Below, in pieces: positions 35,546-45,019 of a stretch of DNA of 64,000 nt. The position numbers and the translations under genes are program-made. The stretch comes from Vicia villosa (lineage: Eukaryota > Streptophyta > Magnoliopsida > Fabales > Fabaceae), in contig NC_081181.1 of assembly GCF_029867415.1 (NCBI RefSeq), positions 75,612,144-75,676,143 on the forward strand, in the 5' to 3' direction. Below the pieces are notes generated by a model that was not told the DNA's origin, made no database searches, and was given only the letters and a program-made list of their open reading frames with translations. Each line of letters opens with the position of its first letter. Within the stretch, counting starts at the first letter, position 1.

Positions 35546-37465
35546 ATGGTTGATGAAAGTGAAAAGTCTACACCTGCATCTACATCTGGCTCTGCTGAGC
35601 AATACAACGGTAACAATGGTTATACTAGACCGCCGGTATTTGATGGTGAAAACTTTGAATACTGGAAAGATAAACTGGAAAGTTACTTTCTTGGTCTAGA
35701 TGGTGATCTATGGGATCTTCTGATGGATGGTTACAAACATCCAGTAAATGCCAGTGGCGTAAAGCTGTCTAGGCAAGAAATGAATGATGATCAGAAGAAG
35801 CTTTTCAGGAATCATCATAAATGCAGAACTGTTTTGCTGAATGCTATCTCTCATGCTGAGTATGAGAAGATATCTAACAGGGAAACGGCCTATGACATAT
35901 ATGAGTCCTTGAAAATGACTCATGAAGGAAATGCTCAAGTCAAGGAGACCAAAGCTCTAGCTTTAATCCAGAAGTATGAAGCCTTCAAGATGGAGGATGA
36001 TGAAGACATTGAAAAGATGTTTTCAAGATTTCAAACTCTTACTGCTGGATTGAGAGTTCTTGACAAGGGATACACCAAGGCTGATCATGTAATGAAGATC
36101 ATCAGAAGCTTACCCAGAAGATGGGGTCCTATGGTGACTGCATTCAAGATTGCAAAGAATCTGAATGAAGTTTCTCTGGAAGAGCTTATCAGTGCCTTGA
36201 GAAGTCATGAAATAGAGCTGGACGCAAATGAGCCTCAAAAGAAAGGTAAGTCTATTGCATTAAAATCAAATATCAAGAAATGCACTAACGTTTTTCAGGC
36301 TAGAGAAGAAGATCCTGAAGAATCAGAATCTGAAGAAGAAGATGAACTGTCCGTAATCTCCAGAAGGCTAAATCAACTCTGGAAGACCAAGCAAAGGAAG
36401 TTTAGAGGCTTCAGAAGTTCAAAGAAATTTGAACGTGGAGAATCTTCTGATGATAGAAGATTTGACAAGAAGAAAGTCATGTGCTATGAATGCAATGAGC
36501 CTGGACACTACAAGAATGAATGTCCAAATCTTCAGAAGGAAAATCCCAAGAAGAAGTTTCATAAGAAGAAAAGTCTTATGGCAACCTGGGATGAGTCAGA
36601 AGATGATTCAGACTCTGAAGATGAGCAGGCCAACTGTGCGCTGATGGCGACAGAAGATGACGGATCAGAATCTACATCAGAATCAGATTCTGAAGAGGTA
36701 TTTTCTGAACTTACTAGAGATGAGTTAGTTTCCGGTCTAACTGAACTTCTGGAACTCAAGTCTCAGATTAGTCTCAAATACAAAAAGCTGAAAAAGCAAT
36801 TTGAATTTGAAACAAAGAAGCTTGAGTTGGAGAATTCTGAATTAAAAGAAAAACTTTTAAAATTATCCAATAATGTTGGATCTCCTTCTGATTCAGAAAA
36901 ATCCACTCCTAGTCTAAACCATATTCTGAAAGAATATGATTTAAGTTTCAGGAAGTTCTTATCTAGAAGTATTGGCAGAAGTCAGCTAGCTTCTATGATA
37001 TATGCTGTGTCTGGAAACAAAAGAGTAGGCATTGGTTTTGAGGGTGAAAACCCATACAAACTTGAACCTGTTGATGAAATGAAAATCACATACAAGCCAT
37101 TGTATGACCAGTTCAAGTATGGCCACTCTCATGATATTAGGCACACTTCACATGCTCAAAGCTTTCACATAACACACACCAAAAAGCATGTGACACAACC
37201 TAGGAAATATCATGAAACTCACATTAAGAATTATCATGCTGTTCCTCCTATTGCTTACAATGTTAAACCCAAGTTCAATCAGAACTTGAGAAAATCTAAC
37301 AAGAAAGGACCCAAGAAAATGTGGGTACCTAAGGATAAGATTATTCCTATTGCAGATATCCTTGACTGCAAAAAGGACAAAGCACAACATGTCATGGTAC
37401 CTGGACTCTGGATGCTCGCGACACATGACAGGAAGAAGGTCTATGTTCCAAGACCTGGTGCTTAA
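35546..37465 (+). CDS. gag of the plus-strand SIRE-like element
   Basis: 639 codons from ATG at 35546, 86 bases after the LTR. Capsid-like UBN2 domain over roughly residues 25-235 (FDGENFEYWKDKLESYF, YDIYESLKMTHEGN, FSRFQTLTAGLRVLDKGYT). Acidic stretch, then a CCHC zinc knuckle CYECNEPGHYKNEC near residue 313, which binds the element's RNA. Then an acidic Ser/Glu region, a short Lys/Leu-rich coiled coil (residues about 410-445) and a His-rich basic tail ending VPRPGA at TAA. The gene forms the virus-like particle of the element. Its last about 176 bases overlap the pol frame, which lies +1. Confidence 0.93.
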   Translation: MVDESEKSTPASTSGSAEQYNGNNGYTRPPVFDGENFEYWKDKLESYFLGLDGDLWDLLMDGYKHPVNASGVKLSRQEMNDDQKKLFRNHHKCRTVLLNAISHAEYEKISNRETAYDIYESLKMTHEGNAQVKETKALALIQKYEAFKMEDDEDIEKMFSRFQTLTAGLRVLDKGYTKADHVMKIIRSLPRRWGPMVTAFKIAKNLNEVSLEELISALRSHEIELDANEPQKKGKSIALKSNIKKCTNVFQAREEDPEESESEEEDELSVISRRLNQLWKTKQRKFRGFRSSKKFERGESSDDRRFDKKKVMCYECNEPGHYKNECPNLQKENPKKKFHKKKSLMATWDESEDDSDSEDEQANCALMATEDDGSESTSESDSEEVFSELTRDELVSGLTELLELKSQISLKYKKLKKQFEFETKKLELENSELKEKLLKLSNNVGSPSDSEKSTPSLNHILKEYDLSFRKFLSRSIGRSQLASMIYAVSGNKRVGIGFEGENPYKLEPVDEMKITYKPLYDQFKYGHSHDIRHTSHAQSFHITHTKKHVTQPRKYHETHIKNYHAVPPIAYNVKPKFNQNLRKSNKKGPKKMWVPKDKIIPIADILDCKKDKAQHVMVPGLWMLATHDRKKVYVPRPGA

Positions 37466-40400
37466 GTCTGGAGGAGAAGTCAAGTTTGGAGGAGATCAGA
37501 AGGGCAAGATAATTGGCTCTGGAACTATAAAGTCTGGTAACTCTCCTTCCATTTCTAATGTACTTCTTGTAGAAGGATTAACACATAACCTCTTATCTAT
37601 CAGTCAATTAAGTGACAATGGTTATGATATAATCTTTAATCAAGAGTCTTGCAAGGCTGTAAATCAGAAGGATGGCTCAATCCTATTTACAGGCAAGAGG
37701 AAGAACAACATTTATAAGACAGATCTGCAAGATCTTATGAGTCAGAAGGTGACTTGTCTTATGTCTGTTTCTGAAGAGCAGTGGGTCTGGCACAAAAGAT
37801 TAGGTCATGCTAGTTTGAGAAAGATTTCTCAGATTAACAAACTGAATCTGGTCAGAGGACTCCCTAATCTGAAATTCAAATCAGACGCTCTTTGCGAAGC
37901 ATGTCAGAAGGGCAAGTTCTCCAAACCTGCATTCAAGTCCAAGAATGTTGTTTCTACCTCAAGGCCATTAGAACTCTTGCACATTGATCTGTTTGGCCCA
38001 GTCAAAACAGCATCTGTCAGAGGGAAGAAATATGGATTAGTCATCGTAGATGATTATAGCCGCTGGACATGGGTAAAATTCTTGAAACACAAGGATGAGA
38101 CTCATTCAGTGTTCTTTGATTTCTGCATTCAGATTCAATCTGAAAAAGAGTGTAAAATCATAAAGGTTAGAAGTGATCATGGTGGTGAATTTGAGAACAG
38201 ATCCTTTGAAGAGTTCTTCAAAGAAAATGGTATTGCCCATGATTTCTCTTGTCCTAGAACTCCACAGCAAAATGGGGTTGTAGAACGAAAGAATAGGACT
38301 CTGCAAGAAATGGCCAGAACCATGATCAATGAAACCAATATGGCTAAGCATTTCTGGACAGAAGCAATAAACACTGCATGCTATATTCAGAATAGAATCT
38401 CTATCAGACCTATTCTAAATAAGACTCCCTATGAATTGTGGAAGAATAGAAAGCCCAACATTTCATATTTCCATCCTTTTGGATGTGTATGCTTTATTCT
38501 GAACACTAAAGATCATCTTGGTAAGTTTGATTCCAAAGCTCAAAAATGTTTCCTTCTTGGATATTCTGAACGCTCAAAAGGCTACAGAGTATACAATACT
38601 GAAACATTGATTGTAGAAGAATCAATCAATATCAGATTTGATGATAAGCTTGGTTCTGAAAAACCAAAGCAGTTTGATAATTTTGCAGATTGTGATATTG
38701 ATATATCAGAAGTTGTTGAGCCAAGAAGCAAAGCATCAGAAGCAGAGCTTCTCAGAAGCAAAGAATCTGAAGATCAAGTATCAGCTTCTCTGGAGGATCT
38801 AAGCATTTCTGAAGAACCATCTGTCAGAAGATCATCCAGACTCATCTCTGGTCATTCAGAAGATGTCATTCTTGGAAAGAAGGATGATCCAATCAGAACA
38901 AGAGCATTCCTTAAGAACAATGCAGACTGTCAATTAGGTCTTGTATCTTTGATCGAGCCAACTTCTGTTGATCATGCTCTAGAAGATCCAGACTGGATAA
39001 TTGCTATGCAAGAAGAACTTAATCAGTTTACAAGGAATGATGTTTGGGATCTTGTTCCTAGACCAGATGGATTCAATATAATTGGTACAAAATGGGTCTT
39101 CAGAAACAAGCTCAGTGAGAAAGGTGAAGTGGTAAGGAACAAAGCCAGACTGGTGGCTCAGGGTTATAGTCAGCAAGAAGGGATTGATTATACAGAAACC
39201 TTTGCACCAGTGGCCAGGTTAGAATCTATTCGTCTATTAATTTCATTTGCCACTCAACATAACATCACTCTTTATCAGATGGATGTCAAGAGTGCCTTCT
39301 TAAATGGTTATATAGATGAAGAAGTTTATGTCCATCAACCTCCTGGTTTTGAAGACTCTATGTCTCCTAATCATGTTTTTAAACTTAAGAAATCATTGTA
39401 TGGATTGAAACAGGCTCCCAGAGCTTGGTATGAACGCTTAAGTTCTTTCCTTCTGGATAATGGTTTCACTAGAGGAAAAGTGGACACTACTCTCTTTTGT
39501 AAAACCTTTAAAAGGGATATTTTAATTTGTCAAATATATGTAGATGATATTATTTTTGGAACATCTAATGCTACACTTGGAAAGGAGTTTGCTAAGTCTA
39601 TGCAGGCTGAGTTTGAAATGAGCATGATGGGAGAACTCAAGTATTTCCTTGTAATACAAATAAATCAAACATCAGAAGGAACGTATGTTCATCAAACCAA
39701 GTATGTGAAGGAACTTCTGAAGAAGTTTAATCTTCTAGACTGCAAAGAAGCCAAAACTCCTATGCATCCAACATGCATCCTAGGTAAGGATGAGGTAAGT
39801 AAGAAGGTAGATCAGAAGTTATACAGAGGTATGATTGGATCTCTTCTATATCTGACTGCTTCTAGACCTGACATTCTGTTCAGTGTTTGTTTGTGTGCTA
39901 GATTCCAATCAGATCCTAGAGAATCTCATTTAACTGCTGTTAAGAGAATTCTAAGGTATCTGAAAGGTACTACTAATGTTGGCTTAGTTTACAGAAAATC
40001 TAAAGAATACAACTTAGTAGGATTCTGCGATGCTGATTATGCTGGAGACAGAATTGAAAGAAAAAGTACTTCAGGAAGTTGCCAGTTTCTTGGAAGTCAT
40101 TTGATCTCTTGGTATAGCAAGAAGCAAGCAACTATTGCTCTATCAACAACAGAAGCAGAATATGTTGCTGCTGCTGGTTGTAGTACACAGATGCTCTGGA
40201 TGAAGAGTCAGTTAGAAGACTATCAGATATTTGAGAGTAACATTCCTATATTCTGTGATAATACTTCTGCTATATGTTTATCTAAGAATCCTATTCTTCA
40301 TTCAAAAGCTAAACATATTGAGATTAAACATCATTTCATAAGGGACTATGTTCAGAAGGGTGTTATATCTTTAAACTTTGTTGATACAGACCATCAATGG

Positions 40401-40484
40401 GCTGATATCTTTACAAAACCCCTGGCTGAAGATAGGTTTAAGTTCATTCTGAAGAACATCAGTATGGATTTATGCCCAGAATGA
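37290..40484 (+). CDS. pol polyprotein of the plus-strand SIRE-like element
   Basis: Open from the codon after TGA 37287-37289; no ATG precedes the protease, so expression needs recoding from gag. Order: aspartic protease WYLDSGCSRHMTG (about 37395-37430); GAG-pre-integrase with HKRLGHAS and CEACQKGK; integrase D-D-E core (HIDLFGPV, RSDHGGEF, PQQNGVVERKN); RVT_2 reverse transcriptase with KWVFRNKL, QMDVKSAFLNG, SLYGLKQAPRAWYERL and catalytic YVDDIIFG; RNase H with CDADYAGD, ALSTTEAEYVAAAG and the KHIEIKHHFIRD tail. No stop or frameshift interrupts the domains. The enzyme set copies and inserts the element. Confidence 0.94.
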   Translation, partial: ENLTRKDPRKCGYLRIRLFLLQISLTAKRTKHNMSWYLDSGCSRHMTGRRSMFQDLVLKSGGEVKFGGDQKGKIIGSGTIKSGNSPSISNVLLVEGLTHNLLSISQLSDNGYDIIFNQESCKAVNQKDGSILFTGKRKNNIYKTDLQDLMSQKVTCLMSVSEEQWVWHKRLGHASLRKISQINKLNLVRGLPNLKFKSDALCEACQKGKFSKPAFKSKNVVSTSRPLELLHIDLFGPVKTASVRGKKYGLVIVDDYSRWTWVKFLKHKDETHSVFFDFCIQIQSEKECKIIKVRSDHGGEFENRSFEEFFKENGIAHDFSCPRTPQQNGVVERKNRTLQEMARTMINETNMAKHFWTEAINTACYIQNRISIRPILNKTPYELWKNRKPNISYFHPFGCVCFILNTKDHLGKFDSKAQKCFLLGYSERSKGYRVYNTETLIVEESINIRFDDKLGSEKPKQFDNFADCDIDISEVVEPRSKASEAELLRSKESEDQVSASLEDLSISEEPSVRRSSRLISGHSEDVILGKKDDPIRTRAFLKNNADCQLGLVSLIEPTSVDHALEDPDWIIAMQEELNQFTRNDVWDLVPRPDGFNIIGTKWVFRNKLSEKGEVVRNKARLVAQGYSQQEGIDYTETFAPVARLESIRLLISFATQHNITLYQMDVKSAFLNGYIDEEVYVHQPPGFEDSMSPNHVFKLKKSLYGLKQAPRAWYERLSSFLLDNGFTRGKVDTTLFCKTFKRDILICQIYVDDIIFGTSNATLGKEFAKSMQAEFEMSMMGELKYFLVIQINQTSEGTYVHQTKYVKELLKKFNLLDCKEAKTPMHPTCILGKDEVSKKVDQKLYRGMIGSLLYLTASRPDILFSVCLCARFQSDPRESHLTAVKRILRYLKGTTNVGLVYRKSKEYNLVGFCDADYAGDRIERKSTSGSCQFLGSHLISWYSKKQATIALSTTEAEYVAAAGCSTQMLWMKSQLEDYQIFESNIPIFCDNTSAICLSKNPILHSKAKHIEIKHHFIRDYVQKGVISLNFVDTDHQWADIFTKPLAEDRFKFILKNISMDLCPE

Positions 40485-42127
40485 GAAGATGAGAAGTTCT
40501 CATGTATGAGTATCTTCTGAAATGAAAATGGATTATTTTTTTTATATCAGAAGTTCTGATTGAAATCGTTTAGAAATTATGATTCGGTTATTACTAACGT
40601 TTCAGTGTCTAAGTTGATTCAGAACCTCTTTTAAAGCAAAACAGCTGTTACGTTTTATCTCGGGATGGTAAACCTGTCGTTACTATTCATGGATAAACGT
40701 GCGTGCAGTTGAAGGGACATCGACCATAGGTAACTGTGCTAGTCACCTCATTTGTCTTTATTATCTCTCCTCACGTCACGTAACATTAAATGCTAGTCAT
40801 CATTCGTTTCATTTTAATTCTTTTTAAATACTCTTCAAACTCTTCTCTTTCCCTCTCATCTCTCTCTATCTCTTTGCATTTCTTCATCAAGCTTTTTTCT
40901 CTCTCTTCCATATCAAACCCTACCTGTTCATTTTCTGCAAACCCATCATGAACTCTTCATCAAGCCCAGGAAATAATGAAAATGATCAAAACAACAAAAG
41001 AAAAGCTGTTGAAACATCACCTTCCAAACCCAAAAAGATCAAAATCACCTATGATCCTCTCAAGGTGAATCCATTCGAAGCAATGTTGTCTGGAAATTAT
41101 TCTAGACGAGTGTTTCATCCTCCTGGTGAAAGCCCTCCATCATCTCCATCTTCTTCCTCATCTTTCGACCTTCAAGACTCAGCTTCCTCTTCATCTAACC
41201 CTTCCTCTCCCTTAATCGATTCCGAAGAAATCTCTTCATCTTCCCCTGCTGGAAATGCTGTCTCTGGTAAAGATGGTGGAAGATCTGCATCAGAACCAAG
41301 TCTCCCTGACTCCTCGCCTGAAAGCCCGAGAAGCAGTCAATGAAGCGTTTCACTCCTTCATGGCATGCTGGCACAGACGTTGTCTTAGCTAGGGTCCTAG
41401 GATTTGGTCTTTGTAGTTTTCTTTTCCTTGTTGCATCTGCTTGTTAAACATAGGAACTTCTTGTAATATCTTTTGATTATCAATGAAAAAGTTTCTTTGA
41501 TTTACATTCCAGTGATTCTATTTGTCGTTTTATGCATCTGAATCTTTTGAAATTTTCTTTTTGATGTTATGACAAAAAGGGGGAGAAGATAAATGATAAA
41601 TGATTTGATTAATCTATCAGTTGCTGGGTAAAGCTCCCACACATTCACTAACAAGAACTGCAAGTTCTACATGGTTTAAGTGTTTTGCAGGTATAAAGAA
41701 GTGAAGAAAATCTTCAAAGCAAAAAGCAAACACAAGAAGCAAAACCATGGAAACTGAAGCAAGCCGAGTGCTGTCAAGCTTCAGAGATCAGAAGCAAGAA
41801 AGAAGAATGAATCAGAAGCACTATCAGAAGCACTGGAAATAGAATTTGATCCATATTTGTCTATTTGATCTGACAAAATTCTATTTGCTCTGATACATAT
41901 AATGTTATGGCTCTGATACATTATTTGCTCTGATACATTATTTCAGCCTATATGGCTCTGATACATATAATGTGCTCAAACATATATTTTATGTTCTAAC
42001 TCGTTCATGCTGACTTTTGTCGTTTAGTGTTTGTTCTGTAACATTTCAGGATGTAGAGATGCTCAGATGATGCTCTGGTACATTCAACAATGTTCTGATA
42101 CAAATCTAGCATGAAGTGATGTTGGTA
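40485..42127 (+). other. Post-pol region of the SIRE-like element (putative env-like region)
   Basis: One open frame, 40948-41343 (131 codons from ATG), Ser/Pro-rich with a basic KRKAVETSPSKPKKIKI segment resembling a nuclear-targeting signal. It lacks a signal peptide and membrane span. SIRE env-like proteins are much longer, so this is truncated or a different frame. The remainder is non-coding with repeated CTCTGATACATATAATG phrases. Confidence 0.5.
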
Positions 42128-42470
42128 GAAATTCAAAGCTCTGAAGCTATCCGAGGGAAGCAGAAATCAGAAGCTGCGAATGTTCTAAAGATCCAGAAAA
42201 CTCAAGTTCTGAAGCTGTCCTGAATGGAAGCAGAAATCAGAAGCTGTGAATGTTCAGAAGATCAAAGAAATTCAAGTTCTGAAGCTGTCCTGAATGGAAG
42301 CAGAAATCAGAAGCTGTGAATGTTCAGAAGATCAAAGAAATTCAAGTTCTGAAGCTGTCCTAGATGGAAGCAGGAATCAGAAGCTGTGAGTGTTCTAAGG
42401 ATCTAAGGAAATTCTAGTTCTGAAGCTGTCCTATGGAAGCAGAAGTCAGAAGCTATGAATTCTCTGAAGA
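42128..42470 (+). repeat. Tandem array, about 70-bp unit, about 5 copies
   Basis: Units contain AAGTTCTGAAGCTGTCC, GGAAGCAGAAATCAGAAGC and GAATGTTC. The two central units are virtually identical. Confidence 0.9.
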
Positions 42471-42547
42471 CAAGAAGCTTATATGATCGTCTCTACCGAA
42501 ATAATCAGGGAAGTCTTTTATTAAAGTTCTTCGAGTATTTATTTCAG

Positions 42548-42708
42548 GGGGAGATTATTTATCTCAGGGGGAGATTGTTAATCTCAGGGGGAGACATATT
42601 CATATGCTTATGCTATAGCTGTGTAATTTGTCTTTTGCCAACTGTTCTTTCTGATCGCAAATTCATATCATTTATATATGTTTTTGTCATCATCAAAAAG
42701 GGGGAGAT
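42548..42708 (+). other. Polypurine tract with upstream copies
   Basis: AAAAAGGGGGAGAT (42695-42708) abuts the 3' LTR. Three further CAGGGGGAGA copies lie at about 42546-42594, spaced by about 22 bases. Confidence 0.75.
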
Positions 42709-43916
42709 TGTTAGAACAAGATTTGTTCTGATCAATTATCTTAGTTTTGATGATAACAATAATATGAATTTTGCTTAAGATAATATGGTACTCTAATCCA
42801 ATGCAATTTCCCTTTCAGGAAATATATATAAAAGAGTACGCATAATTCAGCGCTCAGAAGCTTTGTCTCAAGGGTTCCGCATGCAACATCAGAACATGGT
42901 CTGGCAAGACATCAGAAGATGGTCGAAGCAGAATCAGAACATGGGTCTATGAAAGCATCAGAAGAACATGAGATCAGAAGCACTGAAGCTCAGAAGATGG
43001 TATCACGCTCAGAAGCACTTCAAGGTCAGAAGATCAGAAGATGCTATGCACCAAGCTGTTTGACTCTGATGATATTCAAACGTTGTATTCACAAACATCA
43101 GATCAGAAGGAAGTACAGGTGGCAAGCTACGCTGACTGACAAAAGGAACGTTAAAAGCTATTAAAGGCTACGTCAGTAGACACAGCGTGAACAAGGCTCG
43201 AGGTAGTTGACAAAAGCGTATAACATTAAATGCGATGCTGTACGGAACACGCAAAGCATTAAATGCATTCAACGGTCATCTTCTCAACGCCTATAAATAT
43301 GAAGTTCTGATGAGAAGCAAGGTTAACAATTCTGCACCAAAACAACTTATATCAAACTTGCTGAAACGCTGTTCAAATCTAAACTCAGAATCTTCATCTT
43401 CATAAAAGCTCACTACATTGCTGTTGTAATATATTAGTGAGATTAAGCTTAAACGATTAAGAGAAATATCACAGTTGTGATTATCGCTTTTAAGAAGCAT
43501 TTGTAAACTCTTAGAATTACATTAAGTTGTAAGTAACTAGAGTGATCGTGTTGATCAGAATACTCTAGGAAGTCTTAGGAGTGAACTAAGCAGATTGTAA
43601 CTAGAGTGATCGTGTTGATCAGTAGACTCTAGAAAAGTCTTAGAGGGTATCTAAGCAGTTGTTCCTGGAGTGATCAGTGTGTGATCAGAAGACTCTGGAA
43701 GACTTAGTTGCGGACTAAGTGGAAAACCATTGTAATCCGTGCGATTAGTGGATTAAATCCTCAGTTGAGGTAAATCATCTCTGCGGGGGTGGACTGGAGT
43801 AGTTTAGTTAACAACGAACCAGGATAAAAATAACTGTGCAATTTATTTTTATCTGTCAAGTTTTTAAAGCTACACTTATTCAAACCCCCCCTTTCTAAGT
43901 GTTTTTCTATCCTTCA
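42709..43916 (+). repeat. 3' LTR of the plus-strand SIRE-like element
   Basis: 1208 bases, nearly identical to the 5' LTR, followed by TSD CTTTC. Confidence 0.94.
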
Positions 43917-43921
43917 CTTTC

Positions 43922-44937
43922 TTCTTATGAAACTTCTTCTTGGGCTTCTCCTTTTGAAGCTTTGGACACTCACTCTTGTAGTGACCTGGCTCATTGCACT
44001 CAAAGCAAGTGACCTTCTTCTTGTCATATCTTCTACTTCTAGAAGATTCTCCTTTTTCAAGCTTCTTAGAACTTTTGAAGTTCTTGAACTTCATATGATT
44101 GCTCTTCCACAGTTGGTTTACCCTTCTCGAGATCATGGACAGTTCATCTTCTTCTTCTGATTCTTCAAAATCTTCTTCTTCAACCTGAAAAGCGTTAGTG
44201 CATTTTTTATAATTTGATTTTAATGCAATAGACTTACCTTTATTCTGAGGTTCATTAGCATCCAGCTCAATTTCATGACTCCTCAGGGCACTCATCATCT
44301 CTTCCAAAGAGACTTTATTTAGATGCTTTGCTATCTTGAATGCAGTCACCATTGGGCCCCATCTTCTGGGCAAGCTTTTGACGATCTTCTTGACATGATC
44401 AGCTTTAGTATATCCCTTGTCAAGAACTCTTAATCCAGCAGTTAGCGTTTGAAATCTTGAGAACATTTTCTCAATGTTTTCATCATCCTCCATCTTGAAG
44501 GCTTCATATTTATGGATCAAGGCAAGAGTTTTAGTCTCCTTGACTTGGGAATTTCCCTTATGAGTAATTTTCAATGATTCATATATGTCATGAGCAGTTT
44601 CCCTGTTAGATATCTTCTCATATTCAGCGTGAGAGATAGCATTCTGCAAAACTGTCCTTGACTTATGATGATTTTTGAATTGCTTCTTTTGATCATCACT
44701 CATTTCTTGTCTTGTCAGCTTTACACCACTAGCTTTCACTGGATGTTTGTAACCATCCACCAGAAGATCCCATAAGTCACCATCTAAACCAAGAAAGTAA
44801 CTTTCAAGTTTATCTTTCTAATATTCAATGTTTTAACCATCGAATATTGGTGGTCTAGTGTAACCATTGTTACCATTTCAATTGTATTGCTCAGCAGAGC
44901 CAGATGTAGATGTAGTTGTTGGAATTTCACCAGCCAT
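43922..44937 (-). pseudogene. gag of the minus-strand SIRE-like element, N-terminal part
   Basis: ATG at 44937. Three in-frame stops occur within the first 50 codons, then a long open stretch (44760 leftwards) with the UBN2-type gag domain and a zinc knuckle CFECNEPGHYKSEC. It is cut at 43922 by the plus-strand element and continues at 34246. Confidence 0.85.
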
Positions 44938-45007
44938 CTTGACTTAGCGTTTTTCTCTTCCTGGATGTTTTCTAAACACATTTAAGTGCTTGCACCTTAG
45001 AACCGGC

Positions 45008-45019
45008 GCTCTGATACCA
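45008..45019 (-). other. Primer-binding site of the minus-strand SIRE-like element
   Basis: Minus strand TGGTATCAGAGC, next to the LTR edge at 45022. Confidence 0.85.

Larger units (their letters stand above)
34252..43916 (+). mobile_element. SIRE-like Ty1/copia retrotransposon, plus strand, nearly intact
   Basis: 9665 bases. LTRs 34252-35459 and 42709-43916 are both 1208 bases and differ at only a handful of positions (I found at least six by eye). TSD CTTTC at 34247-34251 and 43917-43921. PBS, gag, pol and polypurine tract are all present. A recent insertion into the older minus-strand relative. Confidence 0.95.

Noticed and set aside
37350..37352. Start codon for SIRE-like pol
   Set aside because: The codon is TTG, and the frame is open from 37290; no initiation site is evident.
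40948..41343. Independent host gene
   Set aside because: Lies between pol and the 3' LTR of one retrotransposon; treated as part of its post-pol region.
34252..43916. Integrated plant pararetrovirus
   Set aside because: Paired LTRs, TSD, integrase before RT and YVDD define a Ty1/copia element; no movement or coat protein genes.
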